From: an uncultured Ectothiorhodospiraceae bacterium
GTDB lineage: Bacteria > Pseudomonadota > Gammaproteobacteria > UBA6429 > Thiohalophilaceae
Assembly: GCA_947259425.1 (NCBI GenBank)
Contig: CAMYMO010000413.1
Span: 1 to 7,404, forward strand
DNA: 7,404 bases
Reading direction: 5' to 3'
Both the position numbers and the translations under genes were made by a program. The notes under the pieces were generated by a model. It saw nothing but the letters and a program-made list of their open reading frames with translations, was not told the DNA's origin and ran no database searches. Each line of letters starts with the position of its first letter. Position 1 is the stretch's first letter. Shown piece by piece: positions 1 to 6,099 of this stretch.

Positions 1-2
1 CT

Positions 3-176
3 CGTCGTATTGCCGAGGTACGTTCGATGTTCAACGGTAAAGAAGATAATGAAAAACGCTTGAGTGGTAAAGACGTTAATGGTGACCAGGAGGCGCGTAA
101 AATATTAATCAGCAACGTATTAGATGACGCCGTTAATGATCAGAAACTCGAGCCTGTTACATCCTCAACGCCTTGA
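3..176 (+). CDS. C-terminal fragment of an unidentified protein (5' end outside window)
   Basis: This is the only forward frame that stays open from the window edge: the other two forward frames hit stops within the first 70 bases or so. It encodes 57 residues ending in TGA at 174-176. The tail begins RRIAEVRSMFNGKED and ends LEPVTSSTP. It is hydrophilic and charged, with no membrane segment, cysteine cluster or motif I recognise, and looks like a disordered or regulatory C-terminus rather than a catalytic core. The start lies upstream of the window, so total length and function cannot be judged. It converges on the SDR gene, with 42 bases between the two stop codons and no convincing terminator there. 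I do not recognise the family and assign no function. Confidence 0.6.
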   Translation, partial: RRIAEVRSMFNGKEDNEKRLSGKDVNGDQEARKILISNVLDDAVNDQKLEPVTSSTP

Positions 177-218
177 AGATAAGTCAATCTGCTTAGTCTT
201 AATAGCTTTATCTAAACA

Positions 219-1016
219 TTATGGATGATGTGTATACTGGCGCATAATCCGATTTCGCCGTACAGCTAAAAAATCGACCAGACGCGGAATTAATCCGTTT
301 ACGCGACTTGTAATGGTTTGGTTTAAGCCGATATAAACCTCTTTTTTTTCTTTTTTAATGGCCTTAACAATCTGCCTGGCCACGTCATCGGCTGCATCTG
401 GTTGCAGTTTTACGGCCTCAGCCATGTTAAACAATGCCTGCGCATCATTGGCGGTGTCGATACCGCGGGGAGAAATATAAGTAACGTTGATTTGGGTTGA
501 ATCAAGCTCACGACGCAGTGCCTCAGAAAAACCACGTAATGCAAATTTGCTTGCAGAGTAGGCCGTAAAAAAGGCTGAGGCGATCGAACCAAAAGGCGAA
601 CCGATATTAACAATATGACCGGATTCGCGACATAACATATCGGGTAATAATAATCTGCTGAGTTGCATCGGGGCAATCACATTGACCTGCAATAATCTAT
701 CCATCATTGCAGGTTTTTGCTCGGTAAATTCCACGAAATCCTTAATGCCCGCATTGTTGATTAAAATATCCGTCCCGCCAAAGGCTGAATACATGTCGTG
801 TATGATGTTTTGTTGATCCTCGGCTTCGGTGATATCGGCCAGGCTGGTGGTGACATCGGTGAGTGGTTGAATCTTGTCGTAGAGCTCACCCAGTTGATCG
901 TATTCTGTATCGACCAGGCCTAAGCTTGCCCCTGATTTAGCTAATTCCAGGGCCAGGGCTGAACCCAATCCACCGGTCGCTCCAGTTAATAGTATTCGTT
1001 GATCTTTTAACAGCAC
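219..1016 (-). CDS. Short-chain dehydrogenase/reductase (SDR), substrate unknown
   Basis: A 265-residue classical SDR, an NAD(P)-dependent oxidoreductase with a Rossmann fold and probably cytoplasmic. Numbered from the GTG start, the cofactor motif TGATGGLG is at residues 11-18, an Asp (D36) sits at the end of the second beta strand, NNAG is at 87-90, and the active-site Asn is N112 in VNV. The catalytic Ser is S140, with Y153 and K157 in YSASK; the 13-residue Ser-Tyr spacing is canonical. D36 suggests a preference for NAD over NADP (inference). The usual PG motif after the active site reads SPRGIDT. The C-terminus is basic with hydrophobic residues (RVNGLIPRLVDFLAVRRNR) and might touch a membrane. 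An in-frame TTG at 1067 would add 17 residues but lacks a Shine-Dalgarno sequence, whereas the GTG at 1016 has AGGGG seven bases upstream and places the cofactor motif at the usual distance from the N-terminus. It is divergent from metH and convergent with the partial gene at 3-176. The substrate cannot be inferred. Confidence 0.9.
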   Translation of the reverse strand: MLLKDQRILLTGATGGLGSALALELAKSGASLGLVDTEYDQLGELYDKIQPLTDVTTSLADITEAEDQQNIIHDMYSAFGGTDILINNAGIKDFVEFTEQKPAMMDRLLQVNVIAPMQLSRLLLPDMLCRESGHIVNIGSPFGSIASAFFTAYSASKFALRGFSEALRRELDSTQINVTYISPRGIDTANDAQALFNMAEAVKLQPDAADDVARQIVKAIKKEKKEVYIGLNQTITSRVNGLIPRLVDFLAVRRNRIMRQYTHHP

Positions 1017-1023
1017 GGTTTTT

Positions 1024-1028
1024 CCCCT
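1024..1028 (-). promoter_or_regulatory. Ribosome-binding site that decides the SDR start
   Basis: Read on the minus strand, AGGGG is followed by seven bases (AAAAACC) and then GTG at 1016-1014. This is a strong Shine-Dalgarno match at ideal spacing. The upstream alternative start, TTG at 1067-1065, is preceded by CGCTTTCA, which does not resemble a ribosome-binding site. The site therefore supports the shorter 265-residue protein. Confidence 0.7.
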
Positions 1029-1154
1029 AAGCAGCGAAGAAAATCCGTTTAATATTTGAAATCCCAATGAAAGCGTATGATCTTGATTTTATAATTCGAA
1101 TATAGCTTTTAAAAACAGTTACTTATAATTTTAACAATCTATTCAATAGCTCAT

Positions 1155-1200
1155 TTAAGGCGATTAACCTTAAGCTAACCTTAACAAGGTCAGTTAAGCT
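1155..1200. promoter_or_regulatory. Cluster of TAACCTTAA / TTAAGG repeats (possible operator)
   Basis: TAACCTTAA occurs at 1165-1173 and again at 1176-1184, so the two copies start 11 bp apart, about one helical turn. TTAAGG at 1155-1160 is the inverse of the CCTTAA in the first copy, and TTAAGC recurs at 1194-1199. The cluster lies in the divergent region between the SDR and metH, 52 bp upstream of the metH -10 candidate. That is a position from which a regulator could act on either gene. I cannot match the motif to a named regulator. The region is AT-rich, so some repetition may be chance. Confidence 0.3.
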
Positions 1201-1251
1201 GCTAATAAATTAACCAACCGTGGTGATGATGGTGGGTACAATTGCCCCATA

Positions 1252-1257
1252 TATAAT
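1252..1257 (+). promoter_or_regulatory. Candidate -10 box of a metH promoter
   Basis: A perfect TATAAT stands 74 bases upstream of the metH start codon. The hexamer 17 bp upstream (ATGGTG, 1229-1234) is a poor -35, and there is no extended -10 TG. If used, it would need an activator or be only moderately active. The predicted transcription start is near 1264, giving a leader of roughly 67 bases that contains both hairpins described below. Confidence 0.45.
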
Positions 1258-1263
1258 AAGAAT

Positions 1264-1279
1264 CATGCTTCCAGGCATG
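1264..1279 (+). other. Hairpin 1 in the metH leader
   Basis: CATGC (1264-1268) and GCATG (1275-1279) form a perfect 5-bp stem closing a six-base loop, TTCCAG. It would lie at the extreme 5' end of the transcript if the TATAAT at 1252 is used. It directly abuts the second hairpin. A 5' terminal stem may simply stabilise the mRNA. No known riboswitch consensus was recognised. Confidence 0.35.
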
Positions 1280-1303
1280 TTAAGCTTGCGCGCTTAATTT
1301 TTT
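1280..1303 (+). terminator. Terminator-like hairpin with T-run in the metH leader (possible attenuator)
   Basis: TTAAGC (1280-1285) pairs with GCTTAA (1292-1297) around a six-base loop, TTGCGC, and is followed at once by six T (1298-1303), 27 bases before the metH ATG. The layout is that of an intrinsic terminator, but the stem is only 6 bp with two G-C pairs, so termination would be weak. Bases 1267-1270 (GCTT) could instead pair with 1282-1285 (AAGC), which would disrupt both hairpins. An attenuation switch is therefore conceivable but unproven. Confidence 0.3.
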
Positions 1304-1330
1304 ACCAACAACTCGTAACGAAGACATAAT

Positions 1331-4300
1331 ATGAAGACACTTGAACAGCTTTTACAGGAACGAATACTTATTCTCGATGGTGCGATGGGCACGATGATCC
1401 AGGAATATAAGCTGGAAGAAGAAGATTACCGTGGTGATCGATTTGTGGATTGGCCATCGGATGTTAAGGGCAACAATGACTTATTGTGTTTGACCCAAGC
1501 CAAGATCATCAAAGATATTCATTTGGCCTATCTGGATGCGGGCTCCGATATTATCGAGACCAACACCTTCAATGCCAATGAATACGGCATGGGTGACTAT
1601 GGTATGCAGGAATTGGTTCATGAGATCAATGTCGCCGCGGCAAGCATTGCGCGCGAAGCCTGTGACGAAAGATCAACAGCAGATAAACCTCGCTTTGTTG
1701 CCGGTGTCTTGGGGCCAATGCCGGTGACCGCATCGATGTCAAAAGATGTCAATGATCCAGCTGCGCGTGATGTTACCTTCGATGATCTGCGTGAAGCGTA
1801 TCGCATTGCCTTGGATGGTTTGATCGAAGGCGGTATCGATATTATTTTAGTTGAAACGATCTTTGATACCTTAAATGCCAAGGCGGCCTTATTTGCGGTG
1901 GAAGAATATTTTGAGAAAACCGGTAATACATTACCGGTCATGATCTCGGGTACGATCACGGATAAAAGTGGTCGCATCCTGACCGGACAAACACCGGAAG
2001 CTTTTTATAATTCACTGTGCCATATCAACCCAATTAGTTTTGGATTTAACTGCGCATTAGGTGCGAATGACTTACGCCAGTATGTCGAAGAGCTATCTGG
2101 TATCGCCAGTTGTTATATCAATGTGCATCCGAATGCCGGTTTACCGAATGCGTTTGGTGGTTTTGATGAAACACCTGAAATGTTGGCCGCTGAGATTGGC
2201 GATTGGGCGAAAAATGGTTTTGTAAATATTGTGGGCGGTTGTTGTGGTACCTCACCTTCGCATATCAAGGCCGTTGCCCAGGCGGTTAGTCAATATCAGC
2301 CGCGCAAACCGAAACCAGCCGATCACACAACTCGTTTGAGCGGGTGGGAAGCCTGTAACATTACCGATGATTCGCTTTTTGTAAATGTTGGTGAGCGCAC
2401 CAATGTAACCGGTTCCGCCAAATTCAAACGTTTAATCCTCGAAGAACAATTCGACGAAGCCTTAAGTGTTGCGCGTGAACAAGTAGAAAACGGTGCACAG
2501 ATCATCGACATCAACATGGATGAAGGCATGCTCGATGGTAAAGAGGCGATGGTTAAGTTTTTAAACTTAATCGCCCAGGAACCCGGTATTGCCGATGTGC
2601 CGGTCATGATCGACTCGAGTAAATGGGAAATCCTGGAAGCGGGTCTGAAGTGTATTCAAGGTAAAGGCATCGTTAACTCGATCTCAATGAAAGAAGGCGA
2701 AGCTAAATTTATCGAGCAAGCCAAGTTATGTCGCCGTTATGGTGCGGCCGTGATCGTGATGGCCTTTGATGAAACCGGTCAAGCAGATACCCAGGCACGT
2801 AAGATCGAGATTTGTGAGCGGGCTTATAAAATCTTAACCGAGCAGGTGAATTTCCCACCGGAAGACATTATTTTCGACCCGAATATTTTTGCCGTCGCCA
2901 CCGGTATCGAAGAGCATAATAATTACGGTGTTGATTTTATTGAAGCGACCGGCTGGATCAAGAAAAATTTAAAATACGCCCTGATCAGTGGTGGTGTGAG
3001 TAATGTGTCGTTTTCATTCCGTGGCAACAACCCGGTGCGTGAAGCCATTCACGCGGTATTTTTATATCACGCGATTAAAAACGGCATGGACATGGGTATT
3101 GTTAATGCCGGTCAACTGGCGGTCTATGACGATTTAGCGCCTGAATTACGCGATGCGGTCGAAGATGTTGTTTTAAATCGTCGTGATGATGCCACCGAGC
3201 GTTTGCTTGACCTGGCCGAAAAATATCGCGGTGATGGTAAGGGCGTTGAGAGAAAAGAAGATCTCGAATGGCGTAGCTGGCCAGTCGCAAAACGGTTAGA
3301 GCATGCATTGGTCAAAGGGGTCGACAGCTTTGTTGAAGAGGATACGGAAGAGGCGCGTTCGTCATTTGATCGTCCGATCCAGGTCATTGAAGGGCCGTTA
3401 ATGGATGGCATGAATGTGGTTGGTGATTTGTTTGGTGACGGTAAGATGTTTTTACCACAAGTGGTCAAGAGCGCGCGTGTGATGAAAAAGGCCGTGGCCT
3501 ATTTGATACCGTTTATTGAAGCGGAAAAAGGCGATGGCGTACAGAGTAACGGCAAGATCCTAATGGCGACTGTGAAAGGCGATGTGCATGACATCGGTAA
3601 AAATATCGTCGGCGTGGTCTTACAATGTAATAACTTTGAAGTGATCGACATGGGTGTAATGGTGCCGGCTAATGACATTCTAAATAAAGCCAAAGAAGAG
3701 AAGGTCGACATTATTGGTTTGTCCGGTTTGATTACCCCATCGCTGGATGAGATGGTACATGTCGCCAAAGAGATGGAGCGATTGAAGTTTGATGTGCCGT
3801 TATTGATTGGTGGCGCGACCACTTCAAAGGCGCACACCGCAGTTAAAATAGAGCAAAATTATCATAGCCCGGTCGTGTGGGTGAAGGATGCCTCACGTGC
3901 GGTGGGTGTGGCCCAAAATCTGATTAGCGATGATCTTAAAGATGCCTTTATATCTGATCTGGATGCCGATTACGAAAAGGTACGCCTTGCCCACGCCGAT
4001 CGTCGTGCGCAATTAAAATGGTTAACGCTAGAAGAGGCTCGGAATAATAAAACGAAAATCGAATGGGATAACTATACGCCGCCAGTACCGAATCAATTAG
4101 GTCTGCAAATCTTTGACGATATGCCTTTGGAATTTTTAGTGCCCTACATTGACTGGACACCGTTTTTCCATACTTATGAGATGAAGGGCAGTTATCCAAA
4201 GATCTTTAATGATCCCGATAAAGGTCCACATGCAAAAACCTTGTTTGACGAAGCACAGCAGATGTTAACGAACATCATCAATGGTCGTTGGTTTAAAGCG

Positions 4301-5020
4301 CGTGCCGTGGTTGGTTTGTTCCCGGCGAATCAAATTAATGATGATGATCTGGAGCTGGATGTGGACGGAAAGACCGTTGTCTTGCATCACCTGCGTCAGC
4401 AAACCGAACGTCCACCTGGAAAACCAAATCGTTGCGTGAGTGATTTTGTCGCGCCGAAAGACAGCGGCAAACAGGATTACGTTGGTGGTTTTGTCGTCAC
4501 CATTCACGGCGCGGATGAAAAGGCCAAAGAGTTTGATGATATCCATCACATTGATGATTCGATCATGATCAAGGCGCTGGCCGATCGATTTGCCGAGGCC
4601 TTTGCCGAACACATGCATGATCGTGTACGCCACCTGAACTGGGGTTTTGTTGATGGTAACTGGTCACCTCAACAGGGTATAAATAATGAATCCTTTAATA
4701 GTGAAGACCTGATCAAAGAAAACTATCAAGGTATACGTCCTGCACCGGGATATCCGGCCTGTCCGGATCACACCGAAAAACCAGCCTTGTGGGATTTACT
4801 GGATGCCGAGAATAATTGTGGTACGCAATTAACCGAGAGCATGGCGATGTGGCCGGCTGCGAGTGTCAGTGGTTGGTACTTTAGTCACCCAGAGAGTAGC
4901 TATTTCGGGGTTGGTAAAATTAACAAAGATCAGGTAGAAGATTACGCAAAACGTAAAGGCTTTAGTCTGGATGAAGCTGAACGTTGGTTGTCTCCTAATC
5001 TGGGCTATGAACCTGAGTAA
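1331..5020 (+). CDS. metH: Cobalamin-dependent methionine synthase (5-methyltetrahydrofolate-homocysteine methyltransferase)
   Basis: Cytoplasmic enzyme that transfers the methyl group of 5-methyltetrahydrofolate through bound cobalamin to homocysteine, giving methionine and tetrahydrofolate. At 1229 residues it matches the E. coli enzyme (1227) and is colinear with it throughout. The modules are: homocysteine domain about 1-325, with zinc ligands C241, C304 and C305 in NCALG and GGCCGT; pterin domain about 350-611, with FVNVGERTNVTGS and IIDINMDEGM; cobalamin cap about 644-738; cobalamin-binding domain about 740-875, with DVHDIGK at 751-757 whose H753 is the lower cobalt ligand; and the reactivation domain about 891-1229, with DWTPFF at 941-946, RPAPGYPACP at 1136-1145 and Y1191 in the AdoMet site. 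All key residues are present, so it should be active. The ATG has only a weak GAAG seven bases upstream, but the N-terminus aligns at once (RILILDGAMGTM). No cobalamin riboswitch or MetJ boxes were seen. A hydrolase-like gene follows after 24 bases. Confidence 0.98.
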   Translation: MKTLEQLLQERILILDGAMGTMIQEYKLEEEDYRGDRFVDWPSDVKGNNDLLCLTQAKIIKDIHLAYLDAGSDIIETNTFNANEYGMGDYGMQELVHEINVAAASIAREACDERSTADKPRFVAGVLGPMPVTASMSKDVNDPAARDVTFDDLREAYRIALDGLIEGGIDIILVETIFDTLNAKAALFAVEEYFEKTGNTLPVMISGTITDKSGRILTGQTPEAFYNSLCHINPISFGFNCALGANDLRQYVEELSGIASCYINVHPNAGLPNAFGGFDETPEMLAAEIGDWAKNGFVNIVGGCCGTSPSHIKAVAQAVSQYQPRKPKPADHTTRLSGWEACNITDDSLFVNVGERTNVTGSAKFKRLILEEQFDEALSVAREQVENGAQIIDINMDEGMLDGKEAMVKFLNLIAQEPGIADVPVMIDSSKWEILEAGLKCIQGKGIVNSISMKEGEAKFIEQAKLCRRYGAAVIVMAFDETGQADTQARKIEICERAYKILTEQVNFPPEDIIFDPNIFAVATGIEEHNNYGVDFIEATGWIKKNLKYALISGGVSNVSFSFRGNNPVREAIHAVFLYHAIKNGMDMGIVNAGQLAVYDDLAPELRDAVEDVVLNRRDDATERLLDLAEKYRGDGKGVERKEDLEWRSWPVAKRLEHALVKGVDSFVEEDTEEARSSFDRPIQVIEGPLMDGMNVVGDLFGDGKMFLPQVVKSARVMKKAVAYLIPFIEAEKGDGVQSNGKILMATVKGDVHDIGKNIVGVVLQCNNFEVIDMGVMVPANDILNKAKEEKVDIIGLSGLITPSLDEMVHVAKEMERLKFDVPLLIGGATTSKAHTAVKIEQNYHSPVVWVKDASRAVGVAQNLISDDLKDAFISDLDADYEKVRLAHADRRAQLKWLTLEEARNNKTKIEWDNYTPPVPNQLGLQIFDDMPLEFLVPYIDWTPFFHTYEMKGSYPKIFNDPDKGPHAKTLFDEAQQMLTNIINGRWFKARAVVGLFPANQINDDDLELDVDGKTVVLHHLRQQTERPPGKPNRCVSDFVAPKDSGKQDYVGGFVVTIHGADEKAKEFDDIHHIDDSIMIKALADRFAEAFAEHMHDRVRHLNWGFVDGNWSPQQGINNESFNSEDLIKENYQGIRPAPGYPACPDHTEKPALWDLLDAENNCGTQLTESMAMWPAASVSGWYFSHPESSYFGVGKINKDQVEDYAKRKGFSLDEAERWLSPNLGYEPE

Positions 5021-5044
5021 TATTTATTAAAGAGTTATGATGTT

Positions 5045-5929
5045 ATGAAATATTTTTTATTGAGTTTATTAGTAATGGGTTCTGTTCTGTTGGTTACAGA
5101 GTCACCTTTGTCATTCGCTCACGATGCTGACACAAAAGAAGATAAAAGCTGGTGGTGGCTAGATAGTTGGTGGAATGAAGGACAAATCGAAACAGCTAAA
5201 AACTATGAAGTCGTTGTCAGTAAGAGTAGTTATAAGCGGGATGACGTTGAAATTCCGGTTATGGTTTTTCGCCCTAAAAAGAAAGGTAAGTTTCCAGCGG
5301 TATTATTTCAGCATGGACGCCGTGGTTTGGGTGAATTAGTTCAACGTCATGCCAAACGGGTGGCAGCAAGAGGTTTTGTGGTGTTGGCACCGGACATCTA
5401 TAAAGCACATTTTATCGGTACCCACCCGATCGAACACGATTACGAACTGGAAAAAGACGTCAATGCCGCGGTCGATGTTTTATTAAAACGAAAAGACATC
5501 AGTAGTAAACAGGCCTGTATCTATTCACACACGCGTGGTGGCTATTATTCACTTAAAGTGGCGACCACGTATAAACGACAGGAAAAAGATTTGGCCTGTT
5601 ATGTTTCATATTATCCACACTGGCAGGATCCGAATGCACCTGAAGCGATGCAGGTTTATGGTTATGCGAAAGAGATCGATGATTTTAAACTGCCAGCACT
5701 TATTTTTATCGGTGAGCAGGAGCAGTATCAACGTCGGCGGGTGATTGAAACCAGTATCGGCGTATTACAATCGAAGCAACGCGATGCGCGCTTAATTATT
5801 TATCCAGGTGTCGGTCGTGGCTTTGATTTTAGGCCGCCAAATGTACGTAGCTTTGCCGACGACCTGGCGGCAAAAGATGCCGTGCAACGTGCCGCAACCT
5901 TCATGCGTAAACACTTATCTGCAAAATAA
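5045..5929 (+). CDS. Exported dienelactone-hydrolase-like alpha/beta-hydrolase, catalytic residues apparently substituted
   Basis: A 294-residue protein with an N-terminal signal peptide: Lys2, a hydrophobic core at about 4-17 and a likely signal peptidase I site after SFA (residue 25). It is probably periplasmic. A Trp-rich stretch follows (SWWWLDSWW, 35-43). The remainder has the alpha/beta-hydrolase order of the dienelactone hydrolase family: strand and oxyanion region AVLFQHG (85-91), nucleophile elbow at about 161-166, acid region FIGEQEQYQ (221-229), and the late YPGVGRGFDF (253-262). Family members normally have G-x-C/S-x-G-G at the elbow, Asp, then a GHGF-type His. Here the elbow reads SHTRGG with T163 in the nucleophile slot, E226 stands at the Asp position and R258 at the His position. 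It may be a non-catalytic binding protein or use altered chemistry; substrate unknown. The gene begins 24 bases after metH, with only a weak AAAGAG ten bases upstream of the ATG, so co-transcription and perhaps translational coupling are likely. Confidence 0.82.
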   Translation: MKYFLLSLLVMGSVLLVTESPLSFAHDADTKEDKSWWWLDSWWNEGQIETAKNYEVVVSKSSYKRDDVEIPVMVFRPKKKGKFPAVLFQHGRRGLGELVQRHAKRVAARGFVVLAPDIYKAHFIGTHPIEHDYELEKDVNAAVDVLLKRKDISSKQACIYSHTRGGYYSLKVATTYKRQEKDLACYVSYYPHWQDPNAPEAMQVYGYAKEIDDFKLPALIFIGEQEQYQRRRVIETSIGVLQSKQRDARLIIYPGVGRGFDFRPPNVRSFADDLAAKDAVQRAATFMRKHLSAK

Positions 5930-5946
5930 TAAGCGTGCGCGATATC

Positions 5947-6026
5947 CCCGCGAGGCACTTTACCCACAGGGCACATTACCCGCTGGGTACTTTACCCGCG
6001 GGGCACATTTCCCGTGAGCTGCCTTT
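5947..6026. repeat. Five-unit 16-bp tandem repeat downstream of the hydrolase-like gene
   Basis: Five consecutive 16-bp units begin at 5947, 5963, 5979, 5995 and 6011. The consensus is roughly CCCGCGGGGCACWTTA. The first four differ from it at one or two positions each, and the fifth is degenerate (about seven differences). Position 13 alternates T, A, T, A across the first four units, so a 32-bp double unit is also visible. Each good unit has a GC-rich near-palindrome (such as CCCGCGGGG or ACCCGCTGGGT) followed by a short AT stretch. The array lies between the stop codons of the hydrolase-like gene and the transposase. It does not belong to the insertion sequence ends. Confidence 0.85.
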
Positions 6027-6042
6027 CCCTTGGAGAAGGGGA
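6025..6042 (+). terminator. Hairpin after the tandem repeat, possible weak terminator
   Basis: TTCCCTT (6025-6031) pairs with AAGGGGA (6036-6042) through seven pairs, including one G-T wobble, around the tetraloop GGAG. It is about 95 bases past the hydrolase-like stop codon. There is no T-run after it on either strand, so it is not a convincing intrinsic terminator. It may be a dispersed palindromic repeat or a degenerate continuation of the array. No better terminator for the metH transcript was found. Confidence 0.3.
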
Positions 6043-6063
6043 TCCGAATGTAATACCGACCAG

Positions 6064-6098
6064 ATAGGTAACAGATCAAACCGGCCACATAGGTAACA
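6064..6098 (+). repeat. Inverted terminal repeat of the IS, transposase 3' side
   Basis: This 35-bp segment carries ATAGGTAACA twice, at 6064-6073 and 6089-6098, with starts exactly 25 bp apart. It is the inverse of 7292-7326 with four mismatches. The inner copy ends one base short of the transposase stop codon (6100-6102), so the coding region runs right up to the end of the element. The paired motifs are probably transposase binding sites (inference). Confidence 0.82.
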
Positions 6099-6099
6099 C

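Noticed and set aside
176..213. Possible bidirectional terminator between the partial gene and the SDR
   Set aside because: AGATAA and TTATCT can pair, but the stem is short and AT-only with a loop of about 25 bases, so it is not convincing.
410..676. Minus-strand open frame inside the SDR gene
   Set aside because: It overlaps the SDR on the same strand in another frame, has low-complexity composition and shows no motif.
1017..1067. N-terminal extension of the SDR to a TTG start at 1067
   Set aside because: No Shine-Dalgarno precedes the TTG, the extra 17 residues are atypical for the family, and a strong AGGGG lies ahead of the GTG at 1016.
1067..1330. Cobalamin riboswitch, SAH riboswitch or MetJ boxes upstream of metH
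   Set aside because: I looked for the conserved cores and for AGACGTCT-type repeats and saw none. The leader is too short and AT-rich for a cobalamin riboswitch.
1618..4633. Several minus-strand and alternate-frame open frames inside metH
   Set aside because: They lie wholly within an intact, highly conserved metH, lack recognisable domains and have shadow-type composition.
5037..5048. ATG at 5037 or 5040 as an alternative start of the hydrolase-like gene
   Set aside because: That frame reads ATG ATG TTA TGA and stops at once, while the ATG at 5045 opens a typical signal peptide.
5535..6017. Two short + strand frames overlapping the hydrolase-like gene and the tandem repeat
   Set aside because: The second runs into the 16-bp array and encodes its repetition, neither has a good ribosome-binding site, and both overlap a well-supported gene.
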